Assembly: GCF_030549615.1 (NCBI RefSeq)
Contig: NZ_CP130832.1
Location: 930,001 to 994,000 of the forward strand
Length of the DNA: 64,000 bases
DNA from: Stenotrophomonas sp. 610A2
Lineage (GTDB): Bacteria > Pseudomonadota > Gammaproteobacteria > Xanthomonadales > Xanthomonadaceae
Direction of reading: 5' to 3'
Shown: positions 46,376 through 54,955 of the stretch, one piece after another
Position numbering within the stretch: position 1 is the first letter of the stretch
Layout: every line of letters starts with the position of its first letter
The notes under the pieces: model-generated
What the model saw: only the letters and a program-made list of their open reading frames with translations
The model's database searches: none
Told to the model about the DNA's origin: nothing
Translations under genes and position numbers: made by a program

Positions 46376-47472
46376 ATTTCGCCCCCGTTCCCGAACTGCT
46401 GGAAGAGATCCGCGCCGGTCGCATGGTGGTCATCGTCGATGACGAGGACCGCGAGAACGAAGGCGACCTGATCATGGCCGCCGAGCTGGTCAAGCCGTCG
46501 GATATCAACTTCATGGTCACCCACGGCCGTGGCCTGGTCTGCCTGCCGCTGACCCGTACCCGCGCAGCCGATCTGGGCCTGGCGCCGATGGTGCAGGCCA
46601 ATACCGCGCAGTTCCAGACCAACTTCACGGTCAGCATCGAAGCCGCCGAAGGCGTCACCACCGGCATCTCCGCGCATGACCGCGCCCACACCATCCGCAC
46701 CGCGGTGAAGCCCAACGCCAAGCCCTCGGACCTGCACCAGCCGGGTCATATCTTCCCGCTGATCGCCCAGCCGGGCGGCGTCTTGACCCGCGCCGGCCAT
46801 ACCGAAGCCGGCGTCGATCTGGCCATGCTGGCTGGGCTGGAGCCGGCCGGCGTGCTGGTGGAAATCCTCAACCCGGATGGCAGCATGGCGCGCCGCCCGG
46901 AGCTGGAAGTGTTCGCCCGCGAGCATGGCCTGAAAATGGGTTCCATCGCCGATCTGATCGCCTACCGACTGGCCACCGAGCACACTGTCGAGCGCGTGGA
47001 CGAGCGCGATATCGACACCGAATTCGGCGCCTTCAAGCTGGTCACCTACCGTGACCGCATCGCCAACGACCTGCATTTCGCCCTGGTCCGCGGCACCCCG
47101 GACAAGGACACGCCCACCCTGGTGCGCGTGCAGGTGGAGAACCCGCTGGCTGACCTGCTGCATTGGCGCCGTGACGACTTCGGCGTGGCCAATACCGATG
47201 CACTGCGCGCGATCGACGCCGCCGGAACCGGCGTGATGGTGGTGCTGTCGGCCCCGCGCGACACCAATTCGCTGCTGGCCCGCCTGCGCCAGCAGCCGGC
47301 GCCGGTGACGCCGGGCAAGGACAAGGATGTGGGCCAATGGCGCCGCAACGGTGCCGGCGCGCAGATCCTGTCGGACCTGGGCCTGGGCAAGCTGCGCGTG
47401 CTCGGCACCCCGCGCCGGCAGATCGGCCTGGCCGGTTACGGGCTGGAAATCGTCGAAACCGTGCAGCCCTGA
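46372..47472 (+). CDS. ribBA: 3,4-dihydroxy-2-butanone 4-phosphate synthase with degenerate GTP cyclohydrolase II domain
   Basis: The N-terminal RibB half makes DHBP from ribulose 5-phosphate; the Mg-binding VDDEDRENEGDLIMAAE is at about 22-38, and later GRGLVCLPL, TTGISAHDRAHTIR and HTEAGVDLA are intact. The C-terminal half (about 205-366) has the fold of GTP cyclohydrolase II (EFGAFKLVTY, RVQVENPLADLL, NGAGAQILSDLGLGKLRVL) but not a single cysteine, where the enzyme needs three zinc ligands in the SECLTGD...CDCG region. So only RibB activity is expected. Start overlaps the ribE stop. Confidence 0.93.
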   Translation: MNFAPVPELLEEIRAGRMVVIVDDEDRENEGDLIMAAELVKPSDINFMVTHGRGLVCLPLTRTRAADLGLAPMVQANTAQFQTNFTVSIEAAEGVTTGISAHDRAHTIRTAVKPNAKPSDLHQPGHIFPLIAQPGGVLTRAGHTEAGVDLAMLAGLEPAGVLVEILNPDGSMARRPELEVFAREHGLKMGSIADLIAYRLATEHTVERVDERDIDTEFGAFKLVTYRDRIANDLHFALVRGTPDKDTPTLVRVQVENPLADLLHWRRDDFGVANTDALRAIDAAGTGVMVVLSAPRDTNSLLARLRQQPAPVTPGKDKDVGQWRRNGAGAQILSDLGLGKLRVLGTPRRQIGLAGYGLEIVETVQP

Positions 47473-47584
47473 GCCCTCAGCCTGACCTGGAAGCCCGGCT
47501 GGACCGGGCTTCCAGCAGCTCTTCGCGTCGCGGGTTAAGCCCCCGCACGTTAGACTTACCCACCTTTTGGAACCCCACGCCCCC

Positions 47585-48052
47585 ATGAGCCACTACGAAG
47601 GCGACCTCCGCCCGGCCGGTTCGGCCCGTTTTGCCATCATTGCCAGCCGCTGGAACGCCCGCATCACCGACGCACTGGTGACCGGCGCGCGGCAGAGCCT
47701 GGCCGGTAATGGCATTGGCGAAGACGCCATCGACGTGGTTCGTGTGCCCGGTGCCTGGGAAATTCCGCTGGTTGCAGCGCGCCTGGCTGCGGCCGGGCAC
47801 CACGCTGCAATCATCACCCTTGGCTGCGTGATCCGTGGCGATACCCGCCATTACGAGCACGTTGCCGACCGTTGTGCCGAAGGCCTGATGCGCGCCCAGC
47901 TCGATTTCGGCGTGCCGGTGCTCAATGGCGTGCTGGCGGTGGAGCGGGTGGAAGATGCCGAGGCCCGCGCAGGCGGCAGCCACGGCAACAAGGGTGAGGA
48001 AGCCGCATTGTCGGCATTGGAAATGGTCAATCTTCTGGAACAGCTGCCATGA
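47585..48052 (+). CDS. ribH: 6,7-dimethyl-8-ribityllumazine synthase
   Basis: Condenses DHBP with 5-amino-6-ribitylamino-uracil. Signature stretches: [52 protein letters not shown] (catalytic His) and [13 protein letters not shown]. 155 residues, a usual length. The ATG at 47585 ([11 protein letters not shown]) is favoured over a TTG at 47567. It lies 112 bases after ribBA and overlaps nusB by ATGA, as in related genomes. Confidence 0.95.
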   Translation: MSHYEGDLRPAGSARFAIIASRWNARITDALVTGARQSLAGNGIGEDAIDVVRVPGAWEIPLVAARLAAAGHHAAIITLGCVIRGDTRHYEHVADRCAEGLMRAQLDFGVPVLNGVLAVERVEDAEARAGGSHGNKGEEAALSALEMVNLLEQLP

Positions 48053-48531
48053 ACAACAAGAACAACGGCAAGCCTGCCGGAAAGCCGGTCCGTCGCGATG
48101 GTGTCGACCCGGTGCTGCGCTCGCGCGCGCGTCGTCGTGCCCTGCAGGCCATCTACGCCTGGCAGATCTCCGGCGGCAACGCCGAGTCGCTGCTGGCCCA
48201 GTTCGCCCACGAACAGGCCCACGAAATCGCCGACCTGGTGTATTTCGAAAGCCTGCTGCGCGGCGTGCTGGACAACCGCCGTGACCTGGATGAGGCGCTG
48301 GCGCCGTTCGTCGACCGTGCGGTTGAAGAGGTGGACGCCATCGAACGTGCGGTGCTGCGCGTGGCGGCTTACGAGCTGCGCTACCGCCAGGATGTGCCGT
48401 ACCGCGTGGTGATCAACGAAGCCATCGAAACCGCCAAGCGTTTCGGTTCCGAGCATGGCCACACCTACGTGAACGGTGTGCTCGACCGCGCCGCGCTGGA
48501 ATGGCGCAAGACGGAATCCTCCAACCACTGA
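48049..48531 (+). CDS. nusB: Transcription antitermination factor NusB
   Basis: RNA-binding partner of NusE in antitermination of rRNA operons. All-helical 160-residue product: [66 protein letters not shown] in part, then [21 protein letters not shown] and the closing [10 protein letters not shown], all standard. A basic, Lys/Asn-rich leader of about 20 residues precedes the domain. Starts inside the ribH stop. Confidence 0.95.
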   Translation: MNNKNNGKPAGKPVRRDGVDPVLRSRARRRALQAIYAWQISGGNAESLLAQFAHEQAHEIADLVYFESLLRGVLDNRRDLDEALAPFVDRAVEEVDAIERAVLRVAAYELRYRQDVPYRVVINEAIETAKRFGSEHGHTYVNGVLDRAALEWRKTESSNH

Positions 48532-48624
48532 TCGATGGCGGCAGCATTGCCACCAGCGGGATTTGTAGCAGCGCCGGGCCGGCATCATCGGCGCCGGCGT
48601 TGTCGTTTTTGAGGGAGCGCAGTG

Positions 48625-49617
48625 ATGAGCCTTGACGAGTTTGGCCTGATCGAACGCATCCGCCGCCGCACCGCTGCGCGCGCGGACATCGTGTTGGGGA
48701 TAGGCGACGATGCCGCCCTGCTGCAGCCGCAAGCCGGCCAGCAACTGGTGGTGACCACCGATACGCTCAACGTGGGCGTGCATTTCCCGCAGGAGACGCC
48801 TGCCGCCGACATCGGCTGGAAAGCGCTGGCGGTGAATCTATCGGATCTGGCGGCAATGGGCGCGCAGCCGGCCTGGTGCAGTTTGTCCCTGTCGCTGCCC
48901 GACGCCAGCGCGGATTGGGTGGACCAGTTCGCTCAAGGTTTCTTCGCGCTGGCCGATCAACATGGCATTGCCTTGATTGGCGGCGACACCACGCGTGGTC
49001 CTTTGTCGATTTCGATAACAGCCATGGGCCAGGTTGCAGCGGGGCAGGCATTGCGCCGTGATGGCGCAATGCCCGGCGATGACATCTGGGTCAGTGGCGT
49101 GCCTGGCGAAGCCGGTCTGGCCTTGGCGCTGTGGCAGCAGCAGGAACTGGATGTAAGCCGAGTTGCTGACGATCCGGCGCGTGAACATCTGCGCCAACGG
49201 CTGGCGCGGCCCACGCCGCGGGTTGAACTGGGCCGTGCATTGCAGGGCCTGGCGAGCGCGGCGGTGGATGTTTCCGATGGTCTGCTGGCCGACCTGGGGC
49301 ATATCTGTGCGCGCAGTGGTGTTGCTGCCGAGGTGCTGGAAAGCGCATTGCCGGCGTCGGCTGCGGCGCAGCAGTGCGGGCTGTCAGCAACGTTCAATGC
49401 GCTGCGTGCAGGTGCAGGCGACGACTATGAGTTGTGCTTCACCGCCCCGGCGGGACAGCGGCAGATGGTGCTCGAAACCATGGCTTCCGTAGCAGTTCCG
49501 CTTACCCGGATTGGCTATATTCGAGCCGGAACCGGGCTGCAGGTGATCAACCAAGGGGGCGATGTGGTGGCGGTATCGAGACAGGGCTTCAACCACTTTG
49601 CGGGCAACGGGGAATAG
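48625..49617 (+). CDS. thiL: Thiamine-monophosphate kinase
   Basis: Phosphorylates thiamine monophosphate to thiamine pyrophosphate. PurM-like fold of 330 residues. The N-terminal LDEFGLIERIRR, VLGIGDDAALL (metal site), VVTTDTLNVGVHF, WKALAVNLSDLAAMGA and GGDTTRGP are the usual signatures; AAVDVSDGLLADLGHI and AGDDYELCFTAP follow in the second half. ATG at 48625 with GAGGGAG before it; a GTG one codon upstream (48622) is also possible. The 93-base gap after nusB contains a GC-rich hairpin followed by GTTTTT, which may end part of the rib operon transcript. Confidence 0.93.
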   Translation: MSLDEFGLIERIRRRTAARADIVLGIGDDAALLQPQAGQQLVVTTDTLNVGVHFPQETPAADIGWKALAVNLSDLAAMGAQPAWCSLSLSLPDASADWVDQFAQGFFALADQHGIALIGGDTTRGPLSISITAMGQVAAGQALRRDGAMPGDDIWVSGVPGEAGLALALWQQQELDVSRVADDPAREHLRQRLARPTPRVELGRALQGLASAAVDVSDGLLADLGHICARSGVAAEVLESALPASAAAQQCGLSATFNALRAGAGDDYELCFTAPAGQRQMVLETMASVAVPLTRIGYIRAGTGLQVINQGGDVVAVSRQGFNHFAGNGE

Positions 49618-49759
49618 GGGAACCCCGCCATCGGATGTCAGTTTGTTGCGTTCACGTAATGTCCACGTATTCATATTTACTATCGCGGCTGTGATGTAGG
49701 TCGCGTTTTTGATGCAGCGGAGATGTTGCATCCAGCGGCCGTAAACAGGGGATGGAGTA

Positions 49760-50194
49760 GTGGAAACAGCAACACTGGAAAAGCTGAGGGCGAAGATGAG
49801 TGATGTGGCAACGCCCTCGTCCACCATTGATGGCGCTGCGCTGGAAGCAGAGCTTGATAACGTCATCAATCGCAACGGCGGTATTTCCATGTTGCTGGTC
49901 TCCACGGCCGATGGCCGTGCGATCGCTCACCGTTCGTTGAACAAGCTGGATCCACGCCGCTTGTCAGCGATGAGCAATTCGTTCCTGACACTCGGGGAAA
50001 CCTTGTCGCGCGAGCTCGGCCTGAGCACGGCCGACTACGTGACCATGTCCACCTCGCAGGGCAGCATGGTGCTGGTTCGCGTTGCTGCGGATCGGCCCTA
50101 TACGCTGGCCGCGCTTGGCCATGCCGATACGTCCCTTGCCATTCTGTTGTACGCCGCCCGCGATGCTGCAGGGCGGATCAAGCAGTTGCTGTAA
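49760..50194 (+). CDS. Roadblock/LC7 domain protein (MglB/CvnB-like)
   Basis: A 144-residue protein with a roadblock/LC7 fold from about residue 25: AALEAELDNVINRNGGISMLLVSTADGRAIAHRSLN, then AMSNSFLTLGETLSRELG and YVTMSTSQGSMVLVRVAADRPYTLAALGHADTSLAILLYAAR in part. Such proteins in bacteria act with Ras-like GTPases, as MglB does with MglA or CvnB with CvnD. GTG start with GGAG at 49753-49756. First gene of a four-gene set ending in a GTPase. The 142 bases before it hold no other gene. Confidence 0.78.
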   Translation: METATLEKLRAKMSDVATPSSTIDGAALEAELDNVINRNGGISMLLVSTADGRAIAHRSLNKLDPRRLSAMSNSFLTLGETLSRELGLSTADYVTMSTSQGSMVLVRVAADRPYTLAALGHADTSLAILLYAARDAAGRIKQLL

Positions 50195-50357
50195 CTCCCT
50201 GCGTGCGGATCATCCGTGCTGCCGGCCTTCCGGCACGCCGGGGATCCAGTGCGGTCAGGGGGATTCGGGTACGACAAATCAAGGTATTGCCTGAGCTATG
50301 CAGCGTCATGGCCGCGCAACATCATCAGACAACATTCGATCAGGAACGGAGAACACC

Positions 50358-50720
50358 ATGGCTGGGAACGTCAAGCTGGACAAGTTGAATGAAATTGCTG
50401 GTTTCGTTGGTGCTGCGCTGGTCGACAGTGACAGCGGCATGGCGCTGGGCATGCTCGGCGGTGGTCCGATCAACCTGGAAGTTGCTGCTGCCGGCAACAC
50501 CGAAGTGGTGCGCGCCAAGCGTCGCGTCGCTGCCTCGCTCGGCATCACCGATGCGATTGAAGACATCCTGATCACCCTGACCAAGCAGTACCACCTGATC
50601 CGTCCGCTGGAAAGCAATGCGGACCTGTTCCTGTATGTCGTGCTTGACCGCTCGCGCGCCAACCTGGCGCTGGCTCGCCACGAGTTGAAGTCGTTCGAAC
50701 AGACGCTCGACTTCAAGTGA
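50358..50720 (+). CDS. Small roadblock/LC7-like protein
   Basis: A 120-residue soluble protein. KLDKLNEIAGFVGAALVDSDSGMALGMLGGG fits the opening helix and two strands of a roadblock fold, and TLTKQYHLIRPLESNADLFLYVVLDR and ANLALARHELKSFEQTL fit the last strands and helix. Lacks other motifs. The match is structural in pattern, so less certain than its upstream neighbour. ATG with GGAGA nearby. Probably a second LC7 subunit of the same complex, which could form a heterodimer with the first. Confidence 0.6.
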   Translation: MAGNVKLDKLNEIAGFVGAALVDSDSGMALGMLGGGPINLEVAAAGNTEVVRAKRRVAASLGITDAIEDILITLTKQYHLIRPLESNADLFLYVVLDRSRANLALARHELKSFEQTLDFK

Positions 50721-50797
50721 TGCAGGAAAGCACCGCTGCCCCTTGATGGAGCAGCGGTGCGACTGCTGAGTTTCGACTCCCGGAACCGATCCACACG

Positions 50798-51754
50798 ATG
50801 AGTGCACCCGCTCGTAAAATCTCTGCCGCAGTGATCGGCTGCCAGGGGTTGGATGTCCTGCACATGATGCGGCTCAAGGTTGCCAGCTCCTTGCTGATGG
50901 CCGAGTACATCCAGGCGGATGTGCAGCAGTGGGACCATCAACCGGTGGATCTGCTGGTCGCCAGCATCGATGACAGCCATGGCCAGCAAGTGCTGCGTGA
51001 GGCCAGCGAGCAGGGCCTGCCAGTATTGGCGGTAACCCGCAGGATGTTGTCCGGGCTGTCGACGCCGGGCGTGGCCTATGGCGCCAGCGTCCGCGATATT
51101 TTCCAGCAGCTGCGCTTGTTGTTGCTGGAGTCTGACCGAAGCGGCGAGCGCTTCAAGCCGCGCACGCTGTTCCGTAGCCTCGGTGAGGCCAAGGGCAAGC
51201 CCAGTGTGCTGCACATGGGCCTGGTCAAAGTGGTGATCGATGCGGCGCAGACGCGGGTCACCGTGCTGCGCGATCTGCCTTATGACAACTGCTTGAAAGC
51301 GGCTGCCGAACCAGGCTGGACCTTGTCACTGTTGGCCAACGACCAGGCGGTGGAAGAGGTATTGGCCGATGCGGTCAGCAGCCACGCATTGGAGGATTTC
51401 TGCTGGCGTGCTGCGGCGCTTTCACCTGAGCCCCTGCTGCCACGTGAGACCGCCAATCCGTGCCGGCTGCGTGGGTGGCCCGAGGTCGAGACCGGCAAAT
51501 TGCCGCTGCAATGGCTGCTGCCGATGGCGGCGATGATGATCCGGCCGTGGCAGCCTGGCGAGTTGGCACAGGCAACCGGCACGTCGCTGGACGATATTGC
51601 CCGTATCATGGCCGCAGCGGCCTGTACCGGGTTGCTCGATGGCAGTAGCGCCGACGTTGCACCGGCGCAGGGCTCCGGCAACAAGGTGTCCGGCTTCTTC
51701 ACACGTATCGCCAAGCGATTCGGGCTCAATTTTTCCAAGGGGCTTCAGGTCTGA
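50798..51754 (+). CDS. Hypothetical protein of the LC7/GTPase operon
   Basis: A 318-residue protein of no family that I recognise. The first 110 residues have an alternating pattern (ISAAVIGCQGLDVLHMM, DLLVASIDDSHGQQVLREA, GLPVLAVTRRM) like a degenerate receiver or Rossmann domain. The middle is mixed, with LHMGLVKVVIDAA. The last third contains LPLQWLLPMAAMMIRPWQPGELAQATG followed by helices, which looks like a winged-helix-type end. It has no signal peptide or membrane helices. Its start is 78 bases after the small LC7-like gene and its stop is 5 bases before the GTPase. Effector or scaffold role is possible but is a guess. Confidence 0.5.
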   Translation: MSAPARKISAAVIGCQGLDVLHMMRLKVASSLLMAEYIQADVQQWDHQPVDLLVASIDDSHGQQVLREASEQGLPVLAVTRRMLSGLSTPGVAYGASVRDIFQQLRLLLLESDRSGERFKPRTLFRSLGEAKGKPSVLHMGLVKVVIDAAQTRVTVLRDLPYDNCLKAAAEPGWTLSLLANDQAVEEVLADAVSSHALEDFCWRAAALSPEPLLPRETANPCRLRGWPEVETGKLPLQWLLPMAAMMIRPWQPGELAQATGTSLDDIARIMAAAACTGLLDGSSADVAPAQGSGNKVSGFFTRIAKRFGLNFSKGLQV

Positions 51755-51759
51755 CGGCT

Positions 51760-52305
51760 ATGGCAACCAAGTTGGTTTTTGTCGGTGAAATGGGTGCGGG
51801 TAAAACGACTGCGATACGGTCGATCTCGGACATGGAACCGATCAGCACTGAAATGCCGATCAGCGACGAAGCGGCGCTGGAGGCATTCGAAGACAAGTCG
51901 CATACGACGGTGGCGCTGGATTACAGCTCCATTGAACTGGGCGATGGTGAACTGCTGCATGTCTACGGCGTGCCCGGCCAGGCCTACCTAGATTTCATGT
52001 GGCCGATCGTGGCTGAAGGTGCCATCGGCGTGATCGTACTTGTGAGCGCACTCAATACGCGCGCGCTGCCAAGTACGTTGACCCTGCTGGAGCAGTTCCG
52101 CGGATTGGCGCCGGACGCGTGTTTCGCAGTGGGCGTGACCTGCCAGGACCGCGAGCCTGATTTCAGCTTCAGCGAATTCCGCAATGCATTGGCCGCACAA
52201 GGACACCGCCTGCCGGTGATGTGGGTGGATGCGCGCGAAACCAGCCAGGTCGATTTCCTGATCAAGGCCTTGCTGTCCTGCCGTTACGCCGAAGCGATTG
52301 CCTGA
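51760..52305 (+). CDS. Small Ras-like GTPase (COG2229/MglA-CvnD type)
   Basis: A 181-residue GTPase. G1 is GEMGAGKTT at residues 9-17; ISTEMPISDEAALEAFEDKSHTTVALDY holds switch I with the threonine; G3 reads VYGVPGQAYLDFMW in place of DxxGQ, as is usual for the COG2229 group (GTPGQ). GVIVLVSALN follows and G4 is weak (VTCQD rather than NKxD), so nucleotide specificity may be altered. The last gene of the operon with two LC7-type proteins, the expected regulators. The partner set suggests a polarity or switch module like MglAB or the Streptomyces conservons. Confidence 0.8.
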   Translation: MATKLVFVGEMGAGKTTAIRSISDMEPISTEMPISDEAALEAFEDKSHTTVALDYSSIELGDGELLHVYGVPGQAYLDFMWPIVAEGAIGVIVLVSALNTRALPSTLTLLEQFRGLAPDACFAVGVTCQDREPDFSFSEFRNALAAQGHRLPVMWVDARETSQVDFLIKALLSCRYAEAIA

Positions 52306-52322
52306 GTCAGCGATGGTGTTGG

Positions 52323-52349
52323 TTGTGGGAGCGGCGTAAGCCGCGAAGC
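52323..52349 (+). repeat. Single REP-like unit (GGAGCGGCGTAAGCCGCGAAGC)
   Basis: One arm of the same family as the inverted pairs at 43826-43927 and 44017-44116, here unpaired. It lies after the GTPase stop and before the SMAG-type palindrome. Confidence 0.7.
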
Positions 52350-52384
52350 CAGTGAATCTTCCGACGTTGCGCTTGTAAGACCCC

Positions 52385-52407
52385 TGCCGAGCATGGCTCG
52401 GCACTAC
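52385..52407 (-). repeat. GTAG-type REP palindrome (SMAG-like)
   Basis: On the minus strand GTAGTGCCGAGCCATGCTCG, continuing GCA: a GTAG tetranucleotide followed by the hairpin TGCCGAGC-CAT-GCTCGGCA. This is the form of the abundant Stenotrophomonas maltophilia REPs that are linked to RAYT transposases. It lies 14 bases past the oxidase stop codon. Confidence 0.75.
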
Positions 52408-52420
52408 AGCCAGCCCAGCG

Positions 52421-53803
52421 CTACGCCTCCGGCAACACCTTGCCAGGATTGAGAATCCCGTCCGGGTCCAGCGCCTGCTTGATCGCGCGCATCGTCGCCA
52501 GCGTTCCTGCTGAAAACGCCTGCGCCATGAAATCGCGCTTGGCCAGGCCGATGCCGTGTTCGCCCGACAAGGTGCCGCCCAGCTGCAGGGCCAATGCAAA
52601 TACCTTGGGCAAAGCCGCATGCGCACGTGCGTTCTCGTCGGCGTCGTCCGGGTGATAGAGGATGTTGACGTGCAGGTTGCCGTTGCCGGCATGGCCAAAG
52701 GTGACGATCGGAAGCTGCGCCTGCTCGGACAACTGCTGCACGCCTTCCACCAGTGCCGGGATCTGCGACACCGGCACCACCACGTCTTCGTTGATCTTGC
52801 CCGGTGCGATGGTTTTAAGCGCCGGAGACAAGGCGCGACGTGCCGCCCACAGTTTGTCGCGTGCGCTGCCATCGGTGGCTACATCCAAGGCCAGCATGCC
52901 GTCACCTTCGGCGGCCTCGGCCAATGCATTCAACAGATAGGGCAGGGTGTCATCGTCGCCATCGGCGTCGATCAACAGCATCGCGCCGGCCTCGGGCACC
53001 TGCGCACCGTTGTGACGCAGCAGCTGCAGGCTGCGTGCATCCATGAATTCCAGCGTGGTTGGCGTCACCGGCTGCGCCATCACCCGTGATACCGCTGCAG
53101 CTGCAGCCTCCGCATCGCGGTACAGCACGCGCAGGCCGGCCTGGCTGCGCGGGCGCGGTGTCAGCTTGAGCGTGGCTTCAACAATGAGCGCCAGCGTGCC
53201 TTCGCTGCCGACCAGCAGATGGGTGAGGTCGTAGCCGGTCGAGTCCTTGGTGTAAGGCCCGCCACATTGAATCAGTTCGCCGGTTCCGGTGACCGCCACC
53301 AGCCCCAGCACGTTGTCGCGGGTTGTGCCGTACTTCACTGCGCGTGGGCCGCCGGCATTGCAGGCCAGGTTGCCGCCGATGCTGCAGATGTCGGCGCTGG
53401 AAGGATCCGGCGGCCAGAACAGGCCGTGCGGCATCAAGGCATGTTGCAGGTCGCCATTGAGCACGCCGGGTTCGACCACCGCGCAGCGGTCGCCGGGCCG
53501 TAGTGCAACGATGCGGTTCATGCGCGCGAATGACAGCACGATGCCGCCTGCAGTTGGCACTGCAGCACCGGTGGTGCCGGTGCCGGTGCCGCGTCCAACC
53601 AATGGCACGCCGTGTTCGCGGCATGCACGGACGATGGCCTGCACCTGCTCGCGTGTACTGGGCAGGGCGACGCCCTGCGGCAAGGCGTGGCGCCAGGAGT
53701 TGTCCTGCGCATGGGCGGCGAGCGCGCTGGCGTCGGTGCGCCAGTCATCGCCCAGCAGCTGGGACAGGGTGTGCTTGAATGCGTCGGAAAGGGTCGTGAT
53801 CAC
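52421..53803 (-). CDS. FAD-binding oxidase (GlcD/D-2-hydroxy acid dehydrogenase family)
   Basis: A 460-residue flavoprotein of the VAO/PCMH family. The FAD domain has PSTREQVQAIVRACREHGVPLVGRGTGTG, PSSADICSIGGNLACNAGG, KYGTTRDNVLGL and DLTHLLVGSEGTLALI. The C-terminal FAD-oxidase domain follows with FGHAGNGNLHVNI (metal and substrate histidines) and GEHGIGLAKRDFM. D-lactate, glycolate or D-2-hydroxyglutarate could be the substrate; sequence cannot decide. No membrane segment, no Fe-S domain. Last gene of the minus-strand operon from lpoA, with a REP palindrome just after. Confidence 0.85.
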   Translation of the reverse strand: MITTLSDAFKHTLSQLLGDDWRTDASALAAHAQDNSWRHALPQGVALPSTREQVQAIVRACREHGVPLVGRGTGTGTTGAAVPTAGGIVLSFARMNRIVALRPGDRCAVVEPGVLNGDLQHALMPHGLFWPPDPSSADICSIGGNLACNAGGPRAVKYGTTRDNVLGLVAVTGTGELIQCGGPYTKDSTGYDLTHLLVGSEGTLALIVEATLKLTPRPRSQAGLRVLYRDAEAAAAAVSRVMAQPVTPTTLEFMDARSLQLLRHNGAQVPEAGAMLLIDADGDDDTLPYLLNALAEAAEGDGMLALDVATDGSARDKLWAARRALSPALKTIAPGKINEDVVVPVSQIPALVEGVQQLSEQAQLPIVTFGHAGNGNLHVNILYHPDDADENARAHAALPKVFALALQLGGTLSGEHGIGLAKRDFMAQAFSAGTLATMRAIKQALDPDGILNPGKVLPEA

Positions 53804-53822
53804 CCGCCTATTCTAGGCCGTG

Positions 53823-54392
53823 TCATCCGCCGCCGTCGGTGTTGGCGTTCTGCGACGGCCGCATGCGTACATGTTCGGGCAACAGCGCCAGCACCTGTTC
53901 CAGGATCCCCGGCAAAGACTCTTCTGAATAGCCCTGGTGGACGGTGTTGATGCGGCCTTCCTGGTCCAGCACGAACATCAAGGGAATCGCCTTCACGCCA
54001 TAGGCCGTGGCAGCCTTGCCCTTGCTGTCGAGCACGTATTCCAGGTCCAGCTTCCTGTTGCGGCGTGCAAAGTCCACCACCTGCGCGCGCGGCTCGTCCC
54101 AGTTCACCGCGATGACCTCCAGCGCGTCCTTGCCAACCACTCTCTGCATATGCGCCAGTACCGGCAGCTCGCGCATGCAGGGGCCACACCAGCTGGCCCA
54201 GAAGGTCATGATGACGACCTTGCCACGTCGCTGCTGCAGGTCGACAACTTCGCCCGGCAGGGTCCTGCCGAGTGCAACCGGGGGCGGGAACTCGCCAGCA
54301 GCGGGGATGGCAGCGGCGAATGACGGCATCGACAGCAACAACAGGCAGCAGGACAACAGCAGTCTGGAAGACTGCAGCAGGCGATGACGCAT
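53823..54392 (-). CDS. TlpA-like thioredoxin-family protein, exported
   Basis: A 189-residue periplasmic thiol-disulphide protein. Signal peptide RLLLSCCLLLLSMPSFAAA to about residue 28; thioredoxin fold with FWASWCGPCMREL (Cys69, Cys72), VIAVNWDEPRAQVVDF and cis-Pro in KAIPLMFVLDQEG. Resembles TlpA/ResA/DsbE reductases and could serve in cytochrome c maturation or in reducing specific targets. The long frame upstream of the ATG reads through the neighbour's opposite frame and is rejected. 17 bases after the ydjM-like gene. Confidence 0.85.
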   Translation of the reverse strand: MRHRLLQSSRLLLSCCLLLLSMPSFAAAIPAAGEFPPPVALGRTLPGEVVDLQQRRGKVVIMTFWASWCGPCMRELPVLAHMQRVVGKDALEVIAVNWDEPRAQVVDFARRNRKLDLEYVLDSKGKAATAYGVKAIPLMFVLDQEGRINTVHQGYSEESLPGILEQVLALLPEHVRMRPSQNANTDGGG

Positions 54393-54409
54393 GGTTTCCC
54401 CCGGGTGGC

Positions 54410-54955
54410 TCAGTTGTCGACGCGGCGGCGCCAACCATGCGGCGATTGAATCATCTTCCAGCCGATCACGGCCACCAGCAGCGGCAGCCATACCCAGCGC
54501 AGTTCCGACAGCACGGTCTGCAGGCCGCGCGCGCTGAAGAAGTTGTTGGCGAAGGGCGATACGCGTATTGGTCGCCACGGTGCGAACAGGCGCTGGTCGC
54601 TCCATGGCCACCACAGCGCCACGCCCAACCCGCCGGAGGTCAGTGCATCGAGCAGCGGATGCGACAACGCGCTGATGAAGACGAACGCAAACGCCTGCAG
54701 GCGGCTGGCACGCAGTGCGTTTGCAAAGGGAATGGCCAAGGCCGCCAGCAGCGTGGCGAACATCAGGGAGTGACTGGCGCCGCGGTGGCCAAAACTGTCG
54801 GCATAGGGAATGTGCAGGGCGAAGGCCAGCACATCGGCGTCGGGCAGCATCGCTGCAGCAACGCCGGCACCGAGCAGGCGCGGGGAGATGCGACCGCGCT
54901 CGCTGGCGCACCACAGTGCGAGTGGAATTGCAGCATGGGTAAATACGCTAGGCAT
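54410..54955 (-). CDS. YdjM/DUF457-like inner-membrane metal-dependent hydrolase
   Basis: A 181-residue polytopic protein with the family signatures PSVFTHAAIPLALW, AAMLPDADVLAF (acidic metal ligands), SFGHRGASHSLMFA and ALSHPLLDALTSGGLG; four or five hydrophobic segments. E. coli YdjM is LexA-controlled and of unknown substrate; this family is called membrane-bound metal-dependent hydrolases on the basis of the conserved His/Asp. The ATG touches the yraN stop (one shared base). Confidence 0.8.
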   Translation of the reverse strand: MPSVFTHAAIPLALWCASERGRISPRLLGAGVAAAMLPDADVLAFALHIPYADSFGHRGASHSLMFATLLAALAIPFANALRASRLQAFAFVFISALSHPLLDALTSGGLGVALWWPWSDQRLFAPWRPIRVSPFANNFFSARGLQTVLSELRWVWLPLLVAVIGWKMIQSPHGWRRRVDN

